Assembly: GCA_020636005.1 (NCBI GenBank)
Contig: JACJYR010000002.1
Location: 930,001 to 994,000 of the forward strand
Origin: Lewinellaceae bacterium
GTDB taxonomy: Bacteria > Bacteroidota > Bacteroidia > Chitinophagales > Saprospiraceae
Reading direction: 5' to 3'
DNA: 64,000 nucleotides
The translations under genes and the position numbers were made by a program. The notes under the pieces were generated by a model. The model was not told the DNA's origin, searched no databases, and worked only from the letters and a program-made list of their open reading frames with translations. This document shows positions 28,178 to 36,872 of this stretch, one piece after another (positions within the stretch are counted from its first letter, which is position 1; each line of letters starts with the position of its first letter).

Positions 28178-30697
28178 ATGAAAAAGTTACGCTTAGCGGG
28201 GGCGATGCTCCTGCTTTCCACTTTCGCATTTTCACAAACCAAACTCACCGGCACCGTTCGGGACGAACAAGGAAAGCCGTTGGCCGGGGCCAGCCTTATG
28301 TTACCCAAAACCGGCCAGGGGACAGCCTCAGACGAACAAGGGACTTATTTTTTTGAAAACCTGCCGCCCGGCACTTACCAGGTGCAGGCCACCTTTGTAG
28401 GCTTTGATGAAAAAACCATGACGATTAAGTTGGCCGAAAGCCAGCCAACTGCCAAATTGGACTTTACGATGGCAGAGGCCGCCAATCTGCTTGAAGCCCT
28501 CACCGTGCGGGCCACCCGGGTGGGCGACAATTCGCCGTTCACCTATTCCATCCTTAAAAAAGAGGAACTGGCGGCCAATAACCTCGGCCAGGACATCCCT
28601 TACCTGCTGGACGCCATGCCCTCCGTCGTTGTAAATTCCGACGCCGGGGCTGGCATTGGCTATACCGGCATCCGCATCCGTGGCACCGACCCGACCCGCA
28701 TCAACGTGACCATCAACGGCATCCCCATCAACGACGCCGAATCGCAGGGGATGTTCTGGGTGGACTTGCCCGATTTTGCCAGTTCGACCGAGGACATCCA
28801 GGTGCAACGGGGCGTCGGCACTTCCACCAACGGCGCCGGGGCCTTTGGGGCCACCATCAACCTCAACTCCACCCAGTTTCACAAAAATCCCTATGGTGAA
28901 ATCTCCGGCTCGGCAGGCTCCTTCGGCACCTGGAAAACCACTGCCCAGTTTGGCTCCGGCCTGCTGAACAAACAACAAACGACCAACAACCAACAACCAA
29001 CAACCAGCAACGTCCAACGAAGCACCGGCTTCACCTTCGACGGCCGCCTCAGCCGCATCGCCTCCGACGGCTACATTGACCGGGCCAGCGTGGACTTGAA
29101 ATCCTTCTATTTTTCAGGGGCTTATTTAGGTAAAAATAGCTCCCTGCGGGCTAATATTTTTTCAGGAAAAGAAGTCACCTACCAAGCCTGGAACGGCGTA
29201 CCGGCCCAGTATGTGAACGACGACAAGCTGCGTCGCTTCAACGTCTCCGGCACGGAAAAATCGCTGAAAGCCCCCTACGACAACGAGGTGGACAATTACA
29301 CCCAAACCCACTATCAACTCATTTTCAACAGTGAATTCAGCCCCGAATGGCAATTGAACCTTTCCGGGCATTACACTCGTGGTTATGGCTTTTTTGAGCA
29401 ATACAAAGCGGATGAATTGCCCTCCCGCTATCTTCTTCCCGAACCAGTTTGCCCGGACACCGTGGGGGCTTGCGTTTTCGATTACGTCCGCCGCCGCTGG
29501 TTGGACAACCACTTTTTTGGCGGGGTATGGTCGCTACACTTTAGCGCTCAGAAAAGGCTGCAATTGACCTTCGGCGGCGGCCTGCACCAATACCTCGGCG
29601 ACCATTACGGCGAGATTAGCTGGGGAGAATATTTGGAAAATGCCGGGCCCGACCACCGCTATTATTTTGGTACGGGCAACAAGTTGGACGCCAACGTTTT
29701 CGCCAAAGCCCAATACCGCTTCGCCCCGAAGCTGTCCGGCTTCGCCGATATGCAGTACCGCCGGGTGGATTATGAAATAACCGGCACAGACAACGACCTG
29801 CGGGAAACGAACCTTAGGGTGGATTACGATTTCTTCAACCCAAAGGCAGGGCTTGTTTTTGATGTCGGTGAAAACACAAATGCCTACGCCTCCTTCGCCG
29901 TAGCCAACCGGGAGCCGAACCGCAGCGACTTCACCGATGCGCCCTCGGGCAGCCAGCCAAAACCAGAGCGGCTCTTCAACACGGAAGCGGGCATTCGGTT
30001 AAACCGCTGGGGCGGCCAGTTTGGGGCGAATTTCTACCACATGCTGTACAAAGACCAATTGGTGCTGACGGGCAACATCAACGACGTGGGCAGCCCCATC
30101 CGCAGCAACGTGCCGGACAGCTACCGCATGGGCATCGAACTGACGGGCAGCCTGCCGCTGTTGCCCCGCCTGAGCCTCGACGCCAACGCCGCCTTCAGCC
30201 AAAACAAAATCCGAAACTTTACGGAATACATTGACAATTGGGACACGGGCGAGCAGGAGGTGGTGGACCACGGCACAACGGACATTGCCTTTTCGCCCAA
30301 CGTAGTGGCCTTCGGCAGATTGAATTATGAAGTGTTGGAAAATAACAAGCAGCAACTGACCCTCTCGCTGTCCGGCAAGCACGTCGGCAGGCAGTACATT
30401 GATAATACCTCCAACGATAATACGGTACTGGATGCCTATACGGTTGGGAATTTCCAAGTCCGGTGGGTGCTGAAACCTGCCTTTTTACAAGAAATCAGTT
30501 TCAACTTGTTGGTCAACAACCTTTTTGATGCAAAATACTCGGCGAATGCGTGGACCTACCGCTACATCTCCGCTGGCTACGATGGGCGGCCAGATGATGC
30601 TTATACCCGCCTGGAGGGTGGGAATGTTTACAACCTGACGGGGTACTTCCCGCAGGCGGGGCGGAATTTTTTGGTGGGGCTGGGGGTGAAGTTTTAG
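28178..30697 (+). CDS. TonB-dependent receptor, probable thiamine importer
   Basis: 839 residues from the ATG at 28178, which gives a clean signal peptide (MKKLRLAGAMLLLSTFAFSQ). The order is a carboxypeptidase-regulatory-like domain (about 20-105, KLTGTVRDEQGKPLAGASL), a plug (about 115-235, IPYLLDAMPSVVVNSDAGAGIGYTGIRIRGTDPTRINVTINGIPIND) and a 22-strand beta barrel. The end is aromatic (FLVGLGVKF), as needed for outer-membrane insertion. The TPP riboswitch upstream makes thiamine or a precursor the likely substrate. Residues about 265-284 are an Asn/Gln/Thr-rich insert encoded by a CAACAAC-type simple repeat, probably in a surface loop. No inner-membrane thiamine transporter follows. Confidence 0.92.
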   Translation: MKKLRLAGAMLLLSTFAFSQTKLTGTVRDEQGKPLAGASLMLPKTGQGTASDEQGTYFFENLPPGTYQVQATFVGFDEKTMTIKLAESQPTAKLDFTMAEAANLLEALTVRATRVGDNSPFTYSILKKEELAANNLGQDIPYLLDAMPSVVVNSDAGAGIGYTGIRIRGTDPTRINVTINGIPINDAESQGMFWVDLPDFASSTEDIQVQRGVGTSTNGAGAFGATINLNSTQFHKNPYGEISGSAGSFGTWKTTAQFGSGLLNKQQTTNNQQPTTSNVQRSTGFTFDGRLSRIASDGYIDRASVDLKSFYFSGAYLGKNSSLRANIFSGKEVTYQAWNGVPAQYVNDDKLRRFNVSGTEKSLKAPYDNEVDNYTQTHYQLIFNSEFSPEWQLNLSGHYTRGYGFFEQYKADELPSRYLLPEPVCPDTVGACVFDYVRRRWLDNHFFGGVWSLHFSAQKRLQLTFGGGLHQYLGDHYGEISWGEYLENAGPDHRYYFGTGNKLDANVFAKAQYRFAPKLSGFADMQYRRVDYEITGTDNDLRETNLRVDYDFFNPKAGLVFDVGENTNAYASFAVANREPNRSDFTDAPSGSQPKPERLFNTEAGIRLNRWGGQFGANFYHMLYKDQLVLTGNINDVGSPIRSNVPDSYRMGIELTGSLPLLPRLSLDANAAFSQNKIRNFTEYIDNWDTGEQEVVDHGTTDIAFSPNVVAFGRLNYEVLENNKQQLTLSLSGKHVGRQYIDNTSNDNTVLDAYTVGNFQVRWVLKPAFLQEISFNLLVNNLFDAKYSANAWTYRYISAGYDGRPDDAYTRLEGGNVYNLTGYFPQAGRNFLVGLGVKF

Positions 30698-30720
30698 GGA
30701 GTATCGATTTCTTTAAAAAA

Positions 30721-30796
30721 AATCACACCATAATGTGATTTTAGTTTAATTTTCGGCTTCCGAAAACAACTTCAGTTTAAAAATCACATTATAATG
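30721..30796 (+). promoter_or_regulatory. Candidate HipB operators
   Basis: Palindrome AATCACA-6-TGTGATT (30721-30740) and a second copy of its left part, AATCACATTATAATG (30782-30796), 61 bases on. The two share AATCACA(C/T)(C/T)ATAATG. The second overlaps the hipB start codon. The arrangement suggests autoregulation by the HTH protein. Confidence 0.6.
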
Positions 30797-31003
30797 CTAG
30801 TCGAACAATTTGGTGAAACCATCAAGCAAAGGCGAAAAGAGCTGAACATCACCCAACCGCACTTGGCCGAACTGGCAAAAGTGAGCACCAACACTTTATA
30901 TAAATTGGAACGGGGACAAGGCAACCCATCCTTGGATGTGCTGAATAAATTGGCCGAAGTGCTGGGCCTGGAACTGACCCTTTCAATAAAAAAGATATAC
31001 TGA
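30794..31003 (+). CDS. hipB: HipB-like HTH antitoxin/repressor
   Basis: 69 residues, a single Cro/C1-type helix-turn-helix domain (FGETIKQRRKELNITQPHLAELAKVSTNTLYKLERGQGNPSLDVLNKLAEVLGLEL) with almost no tail. It is the first gene of a three-gene array with split HipA parts. Expected role: bind operators upstream of the operon and help neutralise the kinase. It is shorter than E. coli HipB (88) but complete for the DNA-binding domain. Confidence 0.88.
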   Translation: MLVEQFGETIKQRRKELNITQPHLAELAKVSTNTLYKLERGQGNPSLDVLNKLAEVLGLELTLSIKKIY

Positions 31004-31016
31004 ATAAATGAGGGCA

Positions 31017-31337
31017 ATGGAAATATATCGCAACGGCACCTTGGCCGGAACACTAACCGAAGAAAACCGTCAGCGTTTCGTGTTCCGTTATGACGACAAT
31101 TATTTTAGTAATGCAAATAAACCAGCCATTAGTTTAACGCTCCCTAAAACACAAAAGGAATATAGCAGCAGGTTTTTGTTTCCATGCTTCTTTAACATGC
31201 TCAGTGAAGGCGTCAACCGAAAACTACAATGCACACAATTGCATTTAGATGAAGAGGATAATTTCGGACTGCTAATGGCAACCGCACAATATGACACCAT
31301 AGGGGCAATAACCGTAAAACCAATAATCATAAAATGA
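31017..31337 (+). CDS. hipS: HipS-like small subunit (HipA N-terminal domain)
   Basis: 106 residues from the ATG at 31017 (31008 is also possible). MEIYRNGTLAGTLTEENRQRFVFRYDDNYF ... PAISLTLPKTQKEYSSRFLFPCFFNMLSEG matches the N-terminal subdomain 1 of HipA. In most HipA proteins it is fused to the kinase. In HipBST systems this domain is a separate protein and is the real antitoxin. It follows hipB closely (13 bases), and its stop overlaps the kinase start by four bases. Confidence 0.85.
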   Translation: MEIYRNGTLAGTLTEENRQRFVFRYDDNYFSNANKPAISLTLPKTQKEYSSRFLFPCFFNMLSEGVNRKLQCTQLHLDEEDNFGLLMATAQYDTIGAITVKPIIIK

Positions 31338-32341
31338 ACCTGAATGAATTGAAATATTGCCCCGGGACTTTGGCCGAAGGTTTTGTTACTTACAGTCCCC
31401 GCTGTTTGCGAAATATGTTTTATGGAAAAAAAGTGACCCATATATTGCCTTATGATGCGCCCCAACAAAACGAAGCAGTGGCAGAGCAGTTTATGGAAAA
31501 TCGCAGGCGCATATCCATATCAGGTGTGCAGGAAAAATTGAGTTTATTACTTGAAAAAAATAAATTGCGATTGACCAGGGAAGGAGAACAGGGAACCTAT
31601 ATTTTGAAACCCATACCCAGGGATTTAAAAAAAGTGGATCAGGTACCTGCCAATGAGCATTTAACCATGCAAATCGCCAAACAGGTATATGGCATAAATA
31701 CCGCTGAAAATGCCCTGATCTTCTTCAAAAATGGCTCGCCGGCCTACCTCACCAAACGGTTTGATATAAGGGAAGATGATGGAAAATGGGGCAAGGAAGA
31801 TTTTGCCACTTTGGCGGGAAAAACCAAAGATAATGCCGGCACTAATTTTAAATACGCATATAGTTACGAAGAAATTGGAGGGTTGATACAACAATATGTC
31901 CCAGCATGGAGGGTAGAAATAGAAAAATATTTCTCATTGGTTGTTTTCAATTTCCTGTTCTCCAATGGCGATGCCCACTTGAAAAACTTTTCCCTGCTGG
32001 AATCCTCCCAGGGGGACTATCTATTAAGCCCTGCCTATGATTTGATCAATACTAAACTCCATGTGGACGACACGGATTTCGCACTGGACAAAGGGCTGTT
32101 TGCCGATGGTTTTAAAAGTGGCCCATATAAAAGAAGTGGACACCCTGCCAAAAGCGATTTTATGGAATTTGCAAAAAGGATTGGTGTGACAGAAAGCCGG
32201 GTCGAAAAGCTGTTGGGCCCCTTTTTAGTAAAACAACCATTCATGGAAATTTTGGTAAGCCGTTCCTTTTTAACTGAACCGAACAAAAGAGGTTATTTGT
32301 TGATGTATAATGCCAAGCGGAGTCTATTGAGTGTTTCGTAA
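31334..32341 (+). CDS. hipT: HipT-like serine/threonine kinase toxin
   Basis: 335 residues, the size of E. coli O127 HipT and lacking the HipA N-terminal subdomain. Kinase landmarks are the Gly-rich loop RRRISISGVQEKLS (with the paired-serine SIS motif that is autophosphorylated in HipT), the catalytic loop FSNGDAHLKNFSLL and the metal-binding LSPAYDLINTKL. Known HipT phosphorylates tryptophanyl-tRNA synthetase; the target here is inference only. It is translationally coupled to hipS. No frameshift or missing catalytic residue was seen, so the toxin looks active. Confidence 0.9.
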   Translation: MNLNELKYCPGTLAEGFVTYSPRCLRNMFYGKKVTHILPYDAPQQNEAVAEQFMENRRRISISGVQEKLSLLLEKNKLRLTREGEQGTYILKPIPRDLKKVDQVPANEHLTMQIAKQVYGINTAENALIFFKNGSPAYLTKRFDIREDDGKWGKEDFATLAGKTKDNAGTNFKYAYSYEEIGGLIQQYVPAWRVEIEKYFSLVVFNFLFSNGDAHLKNFSLLESSQGDYLLSPAYDLINTKLHVDDTDFALDKGLFADGFKSGPYKRSGHPAKSDFMEFAKRIGVTESRVEKLLGPFLVKQPFMEILVSRSFLTEPNKRGYLLMYNAKRSLLSVS

Positions 32342-32356
32342 AAATATGGATCGCAG

Positions 32357-32400
32357 CGTCGGCTTTAGCCGGCGTGGGCCATCGCCGGCCAAAGCCGACG
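32357..32400. repeat. REP-like palindrome after hipT
   Basis: 18-base arms CGTCGGCTTTAGCCGGCG (32357-32374) and CGCCGGCCAAAGCCGACG (32383-32400) pair with a single mismatch around an 8-base loop. It begins 15 bases after the hipT stop. It could be a terminator or a mobile palindrome. Confidence 0.65.
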
Positions 32401-32602
32401 TTACTTGAGCAAGCCCATAAAATTTGTTAAGCACTCGAATATTTTAGTGTCAAAAACATATACTTCACACCAATATAATGCCTGGCAAACAAGGTATTTT
32501 ATCGCTGCGTAGAATACCCTACTTTTGCCATACTAAAAAATATAGTCAGTTGGCATTTTGGCAGTGATGCCAGATGCTCAATACCAACAAAATCTTGCAC
32601 TT

Positions 32603-33043
32603 ATGAAATTATCAGCGTTTTTCTTTTTGTCGGTTTTTGGAGTAGTTTCTTTCAGCGCCTGTAAGGATGATGCCCCCTCAACCCCTACCGATTTCCTGAC
32701 AAATGGCGTTTGGAACATTGTTGAATTATGGGAGGATCACGGCAATGACGGCGACCCCTATGAGGAGGAGGACAATGAAATTGACGGCTGTGTGGGGGAT
32801 GATTCCTTCACTTTTTCAAAAAACGGGACCTTGACAATTGACCATGGGATCACAATATGCAGTTTTGATGAACCCAGCGCTGAAACGGCTGCATGGTGGC
32901 TTTCTGACGACGCAAAATTGCTCGCTTTTCTACAAGCTGGCAATGCCGACACGATAAACGTGATCTCTCTCACCAACAACCGCATGGAACTGCACGAGAT
33001 AGAGGACGGGAGAATTGAAATGGTGGTGGTCCTTGAAAAATAA
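32603..33043 (+). CDS. Lipocalin-like lipoprotein
   Basis: 146 residues from the ATG at 32603 (an earlier in-frame ATG at 32558 would precede the signal). The lipobox is FSAC (about Cys18). The mature part (NGVWNIVELWEDHGNDGDPYEEEDNEIDGCVGDDSFTFSKNGTLTID ... TINVISLTNNRMEL) has the order of small Bacteroidota lipocalin-like domains, with an acidic stretch near the N-terminus. It lies between the two HipA-kinase modules and is probably unrelated to them. Confidence 0.7.
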   Translation: MKLSAFFFLSVFGVVSFSACKDDAPSTPTDFLTNGVWNIVELWEDHGNDGDPYEEEDNEIDGCVGDDSFTFSKNGTLTIDHGITICSFDEPSAETAAWWLSDDAKLLAFLQAGNADTINVISLTNNRMELHEIEDGRIEMVVVLEK

Positions 33044-33161
33044 TTAAGGCCTGTATCAGGCGAATATCCTTGGTATTTCGGTTAAGCCGCACCTTGAAAT
33101 AGCCGACTGGCCTGTATTTCAAAACATGCAAATCCCCTACCTTCGCCCCCAAACACCGTCC

Positions 33162-33950
33162 ATGACCTACCAACCGCCAGCCATCCGAAAGGTGAACATC
33201 ATCCGCTATGTGACGCCCCTGCGGGAGGGCGGTTCGCTGCCTGCCATCGTGGAGGCGGACGACGGTTTCCTGTACGTGGCCAAGTTCAGGGGGGCCGGCC
33301 AGGGGACGAAGGCGCTTATCGCCGACCTCATCGGGGCGGAACTTGCCCGGGCCGCAGGGCTGAAAGTGCCGGAACTGGTACTGGCCCACCTCGACGAAGC
33401 GTTCGGGCGGACGGAACCGGACGAAGAAATCCAGGACCTGCTGAAATTCAGCACAGGCACCAACCTGGGCGTCCACTACCTCTCCGGCGCCATCAGCTAC
33501 GACCCCGTAGTGAACCATATTGACCCCTTGACCGCCTCCAAAATCGTGTGGCTGGACGCGCTGCTGACCAACGTGGACCGCACGGCCAGGAACACGAACA
33601 TGCTCGTCTGGAACCGGGAGTTGTGGATGATTGATTTCGGGGCCTGCCTGTATTTCCACCATAGTTGGGACAATTGGGAACAACAGGCCTTGTCGCCCTT
33701 CGCCAATATTAAATCGCACGTGCTGCTGCCGCAGGCCAGCCAGTTGGACGAAGCTAACAGCTTGCTGGCGGGCATCCTGGCCCCCGGAATTTTCACCTCC
33801 ATACTGAACAGCATCCCCGACGACTGGCTCAACGGCCACGGCACGCCCGGCGATATGCGCAAGGTGTATTACGAATTCCTGACGAGGCGTATCAACGCTG
33901 CTTCCATATTTCTAAAAACAGCCCAAGATGCAAGAGCGGGACTTATATGA
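33162..33950 (+). CDS. HipA_2-family kinase-like protein
   Basis: 262 residues from the ATG at 33162 (33126 is in frame but adds residues unlike the family). It has YVAKFRGAGQGTKALIADLIGAELARAAGLKVPE (nucleotide-binding Lys and helix C), the catalytic loop LLTNVDRTARNTNML and the metal motif WMIDFGACL. This compact HipA-like kinase family is regularly encoded next to a DUF3037 gene, as it is here (23-base overlap). The activity is probably protein phosphorylation. Its role as toxin or regulator is not established, to my knowledge. Confidence 0.83.
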   Translation: MTYQPPAIRKVNIIRYVTPLREGGSLPAIVEADDGFLYVAKFRGAGQGTKALIADLIGAELARAAGLKVPELVLAHLDEAFGRTEPDEEIQDLLKFSTGTNLGVHYLSGAISYDPVVNHIDPLTASKIVWLDALLTNVDRTARNTNMLVWNRELWMIDFGACLYFHHSWDNWEQQALSPFANIKSHVLLPQASQLDEANSLLAGILAPGIFTSILNSIPDDWLNGHGTPGDMRKVYYEFLTRRINAASIFLKTAQDARAGLI

Positions 33951-34311
33951 ATATGCGGTCATCCGGCTGATGCCCCGTGTGGAGCGGGAAGAGTTTCTCA
34001 ACGTGGGGGTCATTTTGCTCTGCAAAAAACGGGATTTCCTGGAGGTGCTCTACGAAGTAAACCTCGAACGGCTGCGGGCATTTAGTCCCGACAGCAACGT
34101 GGAGGAAGTCAAGGCACACCTTGAAGCCCTGGCCCGCATTGCCGCCGCCGACCCTACGGCCGGGCCTATTGCACAATTGGATGCCGCCGGCCGCTTCCGC
34201 TGGCTCACCGCCCAGCGCAGCACGGTGCTACAGGCCTCCAAAGTCCACCCCGGGCTTTGCACCGACCCGAAGGGCATCCTGGAGCGCTTGTTCCGGCAGT
34301 TGGTTTTATAA
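33928..34311 (+). CDS. DUF3037 protein, partner of HipA_2 kinase
   Basis: 127 residues. LYEYAVIRLMPRVEREEFLNVGVILLCKKRDFLEVLYEVNLERLRAF is the DUF3037 signature. No membrane segment or signal. It overlaps the kinase gene by 23 bases, so the two are co-translated, and the pairing is recurrent in many genomes. It may be the antitoxin or substrate adaptor of the kinase (inference). Confidence 0.85.
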   Translation: MQERDLYEYAVIRLMPRVEREEFLNVGVILLCKKRDFLEVLYEVNLERLRAFSPDSNVEEVKAHLEALARIAAADPTAGPIAQLDAAGRFRWLTAQRSTVLQASKVHPGLCTDPKGILERLFRQLVL

Positions 34312-35547
34312 GCTATTGTCAAAGTTTGGGAATGCTGTTTTCAAGCTACTGCACCGCTTGGCGCTTATTTAACCAACAGCCTTGGGGTTGGGCATTTGTT
34401 ATTGGGCGGAAGGGTGCGGGTGTTTCTGGGGTTTATTTGTAGGTTTGTGGGGGTGAGTGGCAGCCAGTTAAAGAAAAATGATGGGCTTTAACAAGCTGCT
34501 CTGTGGGTTGAGGATTGTTGTTTCTAGCGCTACAACCATTGTCGGTTATTAATTAGGGTGTTAAGAGAAATTTTTCGGGATGTTGACCATTTTTTTGATA
34601 AAAAGCCCTTCAAAGATGCCTTTTTTTGAAAGGAAAAGTGGAATGAAGCCAGACTTCTAAAAAGAAATTGACCCTGTTTTTAGTAAAAATTTTGCTTCAA
34701 AATTTCTCTAACAATTCTAAAGTTATTAATTAATAATTTTAATAAAAATCACTTTAAAAATTTCAATCATGCAAAGAAGCAAAACTTAATTATTTTAATC
34801 TCCTCATTTATATTATTAACTAATATTGATGTAATAAAGATGATAATGGGAAGTGATTTCTGGGATTAACCCGAATGAAATTCCTGTTGAACTTTATCGG
34901 CAGATTGATGGCAAGAAATTCCTGAGTTCAATAGCAACAATAATAAAACTGAATTTAGTTCATTTTTGCTTTCAGGGCTACTGCCATGAATTTGAATTCA
35001 AATCAAGAATGAAACTTTCACTGGATACCTCTATCCACCCTGATATCAAAATACAAATTATACATTTTCAGATATACCTATTTGTATTATGAATTCTCTG
35101 CCAATATTCGATGTTTGCGGATCATTTAATCTAAAATGATCCAAATGAAATAAATTGTATACTACCTTAGTGCAAGGTGGAGAATTGAGCATAGATTTTT
35201 ACAAGCAGATGTTGAAGGGAGAAATGATAGGTTCTTTTTCAGGAGAATGAAATGTATATGTTGATGGAAACTACCAGGTAATACTGTCGATTCAAAAAAT
35301 GGGGGTATTTAATTTGAACATATTAGTCTGCCAACTGGAAACCATTGGCACAAGGATTCCGCCGCTGGTCATCAGCCTTCTATTAAAAAACGAATCCGCT
35401 GGCCCTAAGTATACTGGTTTCAGTTGCAATTGAAATAAATTGTGGCAAACAAAACCACAATTAAAAAAAGCGCGATAATACATGCAAGTTACAGCACTGC
35501 GCTAAACCCAAACAATCAAAAAAAAGCCTGGTGTCAGTTTAAGTAAA
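34312..35547. other. AT-rich gene-poor region with decayed coding traces
   Basis: The base composition falls sharply after about 34.55 kb. Short protein-like pieces appear without joining: GINPNEIPVELYRQIDGKKFLSS (34856-34925), and GGELSIDFYKQMLKGEMIGSFSGE followed, after a break, by NVYVDGNYQVILSIQ (35170-35300). They may be the remains of one gene. I recognise no family and no intact gene. Confidence 0.4.
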
Positions 35548-35627
35548 GCCTACCGTTCTGCCAAGGCAGGAAGCATCTGTCAGAACGGGCCAAGCGTAAG
35601 GACGAACACTTGTCGCAACAGGTAGGC
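35548..35627. other. Nested inverted-repeat element
   Basis: GCCTACC (35548-35554) pairs with GGTAGGC (35621-35627). Inside it, CCGTTCTG (35553-35560) pairs with CAGAACGG (35581-35588). The fold has a 7-bp closing stem but no T-loop, so it is not a tRNA. It is possibly a mobile palindrome related to the element that follows. Confidence 0.35.
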
Positions 35628-35673
35628 CAAGCTGGTGCCACAATTTCCAGGCCTGGAGGCCCCAAAAGCCTAT

Positions 35674-35848
35674 GGCTGATTGGTTCTGCGACAACCCACA
35701 ACTTCAGTTGTGGGGCTGATAGACGAGAGCATCAGGCAACGGTTTTAACTCGTTTTATTGCCCGAAACCGGATAAATCGGTTTATCAAAACGCCTGTTTG
35801 TATCCCCACAACTGAAGTTGTGGTTTGAAATTTCAGAACCAATCAGCC
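35674..35848. mobile_element. MITE-like element
   Basis: 175 bases bounded by perfect 15-base inverted repeats GGCTGATTGGTTCTG (35674-35688) and CAGAACCAATCAGCC (35834-35848). Just inside are an 18-base near-palindrome, CCACAACTTCAGTTGTGG (35696-35713), and its exact reverse complement (35806-35823). No coding capacity. It looks like a non-autonomous transposable element or a structured RNA gene. Target-site duplications are not obvious. Confidence 0.55.
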
Positions 35849-36872
35849 CTTGCCCAAAGCCCGCCAACGTTAGCTTAGACGAGCAACGCTGTTTTTTGAT
35901 GGAAAATAAGGAGGTGGGTAACAGGGAAGTGTTGAGTGTATTAATTATTATTGATGTTCCGGGTTTTTGAGTGAGTTTTTTGCAGTTGAATTGCATTGGA
36001 GTTATTTAGGAAAGAGCCACAACAACAATACATTACTAAAGCTTTAGAAAGCAGGTTTACGATAACCTTTCTCCCGTTATTGATCAACTTTAAAAAACTC
36101 CAAATTCATGCGCAACTCCACACATTCCCGCCTTTTATCCTTTTTACCTTCCATGTAAGTCTTAAAACTATTTACGGTTTCCAACCCTAACTTCGGGGCG
36201 CCCCAACCAGCAATCTGTCAAGTTGGTACGAAGGTTACACACGGAAAATTTGAAGAACTGTCCATTGTATACGCTGCAAGGCATTTTCACTGAAATTGAG
36301 ACTATTTTGAGAAGTGTGTTTTTGAAAAAAAAACACACCTCACAATCAATTACTTGTGAGAAAATGACATGTTTTTTGAACAATCTCATTTTCCAAAATA
36401 AACGGGAAGATGGCCTTGGCTACTCCTTCCCATTTTTCTGTTCCTTGAACAACGTGCTGAAATTGTTTTCTATAAGGAACTCCCTTCAAGCGAACCCCGC
36501 CGACATTATCCTAAAAATTTCTATTTTGCAAAGCGACTTCAACCAACATTGACCCACTAAGGATTGTCTGATCCTTTTCCATGTTTATTAAAAAAACATA
36601 TCCCTTTCCATTGTACTCTTTGCTTTAAATGCCTATCATTCCCAATAGCAGTGCCATTACCCAGGCTGGCATTCCAACCTTTCATTTTTGCACAAGCCCC
36701 CCGACAGCCTTCTTCTGACCTGACTGCACATGTGTGCTCCTCCTGGCCGACACCTGGAAATGGAATGGCCTGACGCCAAAAACAGCATTGGTAAACGGGC
36801 CTTTCCTGCCATTGAAAATTTCCTGCCCGGAAAATTGAGCGGGGAAAAGCTACCATTGGCTCGCCGTAGCAT
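35849..36872. other. AT-rich to GC-rich transition, no gene
   Basis: AT-rich DNA to about 36.55 kb, with a hairpin-like GTGTGTTTTT/AAAAACACAC near 36315-36345. Composition then returns to that of the surrounding genes. A 109-codon plus-strand frame at 36223 has no recognisable features. I see no supported gene. Confidence 0.4.

Noticed and set aside
35548..35627. tRNA-like fold with a 7-bp closing stem
   Set aside because: No T-loop (TTCRA), no anticodon arm in the right place and no CCA context.
36223..36552. 109-codon plus-strand frame in the AT-rich island
   Set aside because: No family resemblance, no start context. It includes a hairpin-like GTGTGTTTTT/AAAAACACAC and is best seen as non-coding.
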